A stretch of DNA of 64,000 nt from Arenimonas sp. SCN 70-307 (GTDB taxonomy: Bacteria; Pseudomonadota; Gammaproteobacteria; Xanthomonadales; Xanthomonadaceae), in the NCBI RefSeq assembly GCF_001724815.1, contig NZ_MEDO01000004.1:1-64000 (forward strand), read 5' to 3'. Positions 63,721 to 64,000 of the stretch are shown piece after piece. Made by a program: the position numbers and the translations under genes. Below the pieces are notes generated by a model. That model saw nothing but the letters and a program-made list of their open reading frames with translations. It had not been told where the DNA came from and made no database searches. The first letter of the stretch is position 1. Every line of letters begins with the position of its first letter.

Positions 63721-64000
63721 GCGAGGCCTGCAACATCGCGGCGGCGCTGCCGCGGCTGGCGGCCGCGGGGCCGGGGCAGGTCGCGATGCGCTGCCCCGGC
63801 CGTCGCGGGGCCAACGGATTTGCGCGTTACGACGTCACGCTCAGCTACGGCGAGCTCGACCGGCGTTCGGACGCCATCGCCGCCGGGCTCGCCGCGCAGG
63901 GCATCGGCCGCGGCCACCGCGTGGTGGTGATGGTGCGGCCCTCGCCCGAGTTCTTCCTGCTGATGTTCGCCCTGTTCAAGGCCGGCGCCGTGCCGGTGCT
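63717..64000 (+). CDS. oleC: OleC, beta-lactone synthetase (start only)
   Basis: The first 94 codons of an AMP-forming ligase-like enzyme, running off the window edge. In the olefin pathway OleC turns the beta-hydroxy acid into a beta-lactone with ATP. Frame: TTG 63717 (overlapping the oleB stop by 4 bp), then SEACNIAAALPRLA, RCPGRRGANGFARYDVTLSY and VVVMVRPSPEFFLLMFALFK, which match the N-terminus of Xanthomonas OleC proteins. The start codon could be TTG 63717, which gives the best coupling; no ATG is available until Met about residue 24. Confidence 0.9.
   Translation, partial: MSEACNIAAALPRLAAAGPGQVAMRCPGRRGANGFARYDVTLSYGELDRRSDAIAAGLAAQGIGRGHRVVVMVRPSPEFFLLMFALFKAGAVPV

Overview
The window is a roughly 70% GC stretch of chromosome with dense short operons, ATGA-type start/stop overlaps and many GTG starts. 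Gene content points to a gammaproteobacterium of the Lysobacterales (Xanthomonadales), probably Lysobacteraceae or a near relative. The main evidence is an oleA...oleB-oleC long-chain olefin cluster, an Ax21/Omp1X-like outer-membrane protein, a yibN-secB-gpsA block, a hemD-hemX-hemY block, a Ycf46-type AAA ATPase and a PlpD-type patatin. No plasmid, phage, tRNA, rRNA or CRISPR feature was seen. The genus is not determinable from sequence reading alone.

Layout. 1-1300: a lower-GC left end with two small exported or anchored proteins and a short direct repeat. 1296-5500: minus-strand operon of an SGNH hydrolase, a Pro-rich anchored protein and an unusually long Lnt-like acyltransferase. 5699-9772: a c-di-GMP module of a REC-EAL phosphodiesterase and a tripartite hybrid histidine kinase. 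9892-13000: 2OG-Fe(II) oxygenase, auxin-efflux-carrier-type transporter, Ycf46-like ATPase. 13121-18972: gltBD glutamate synthase. 19099-25701: ParA-like ATPase, SixA, YceI, phospholipase-D lipoprotein, YkvA-like protein, thioesterase, acyltransferase, YheT hydrolase. 25713-28532: TPR/sulfotransferase-like protein and uppP. 28659-30231: glnA with a textbook sigma-54/NtrC promoter. 30383-35214: unknown anchored protein, cupin, GntR-ABC module, acyltransferase-3 protein. 35253-40058: ntrB and ntrC, separated by a membrane gene, a RES-Xre toxin-antitoxin pair and a C-terminally anchored protein. 40119-45741: sodC, GNAT, PlpD-like patatin, unknown protein, thiolase. 45827-48893: hemD-hemX-hemY. 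48932-57983: thioesterase, lipoprotein, rhodanese, secB, gpsA, Ax21-like protein, trmL, exported proteins, SDR, double-domain M16 peptidase. 58057-64000: DUF4156 lipoprotein, oleA, a reversed MacAB-like efflux operon, oleB and the start of oleC.

Two themes link the genes. First, nitrogen assimilation: gltBD, glnA, ntrB and ntrC are all present. NtrC-type sites (TGCACY-N5-RGTGCA) lie upstream of glnA with a sigma-54 promoter, and one lies exactly on the -10 of ntrC. Second, the most distinctive structure is a set of six long, near-perfect palindromes (9741, 28606, 30293, 45744, 59583, 62724). Their outer ends follow one 16-nt pattern, roughly GGGGYCRG...TT, with different specificities, and they sit at gene ends and often provide the stop codon. 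Two of them bound the reversed efflux operon inserted between oleA and oleB. A separate REP/BIME element (13047-13125) of the TGTAGGAGCG type does the same for gltD. They resemble substrates of REP-associated tyrosine transposases (RAYT), but no such transposase gene lies in the window.
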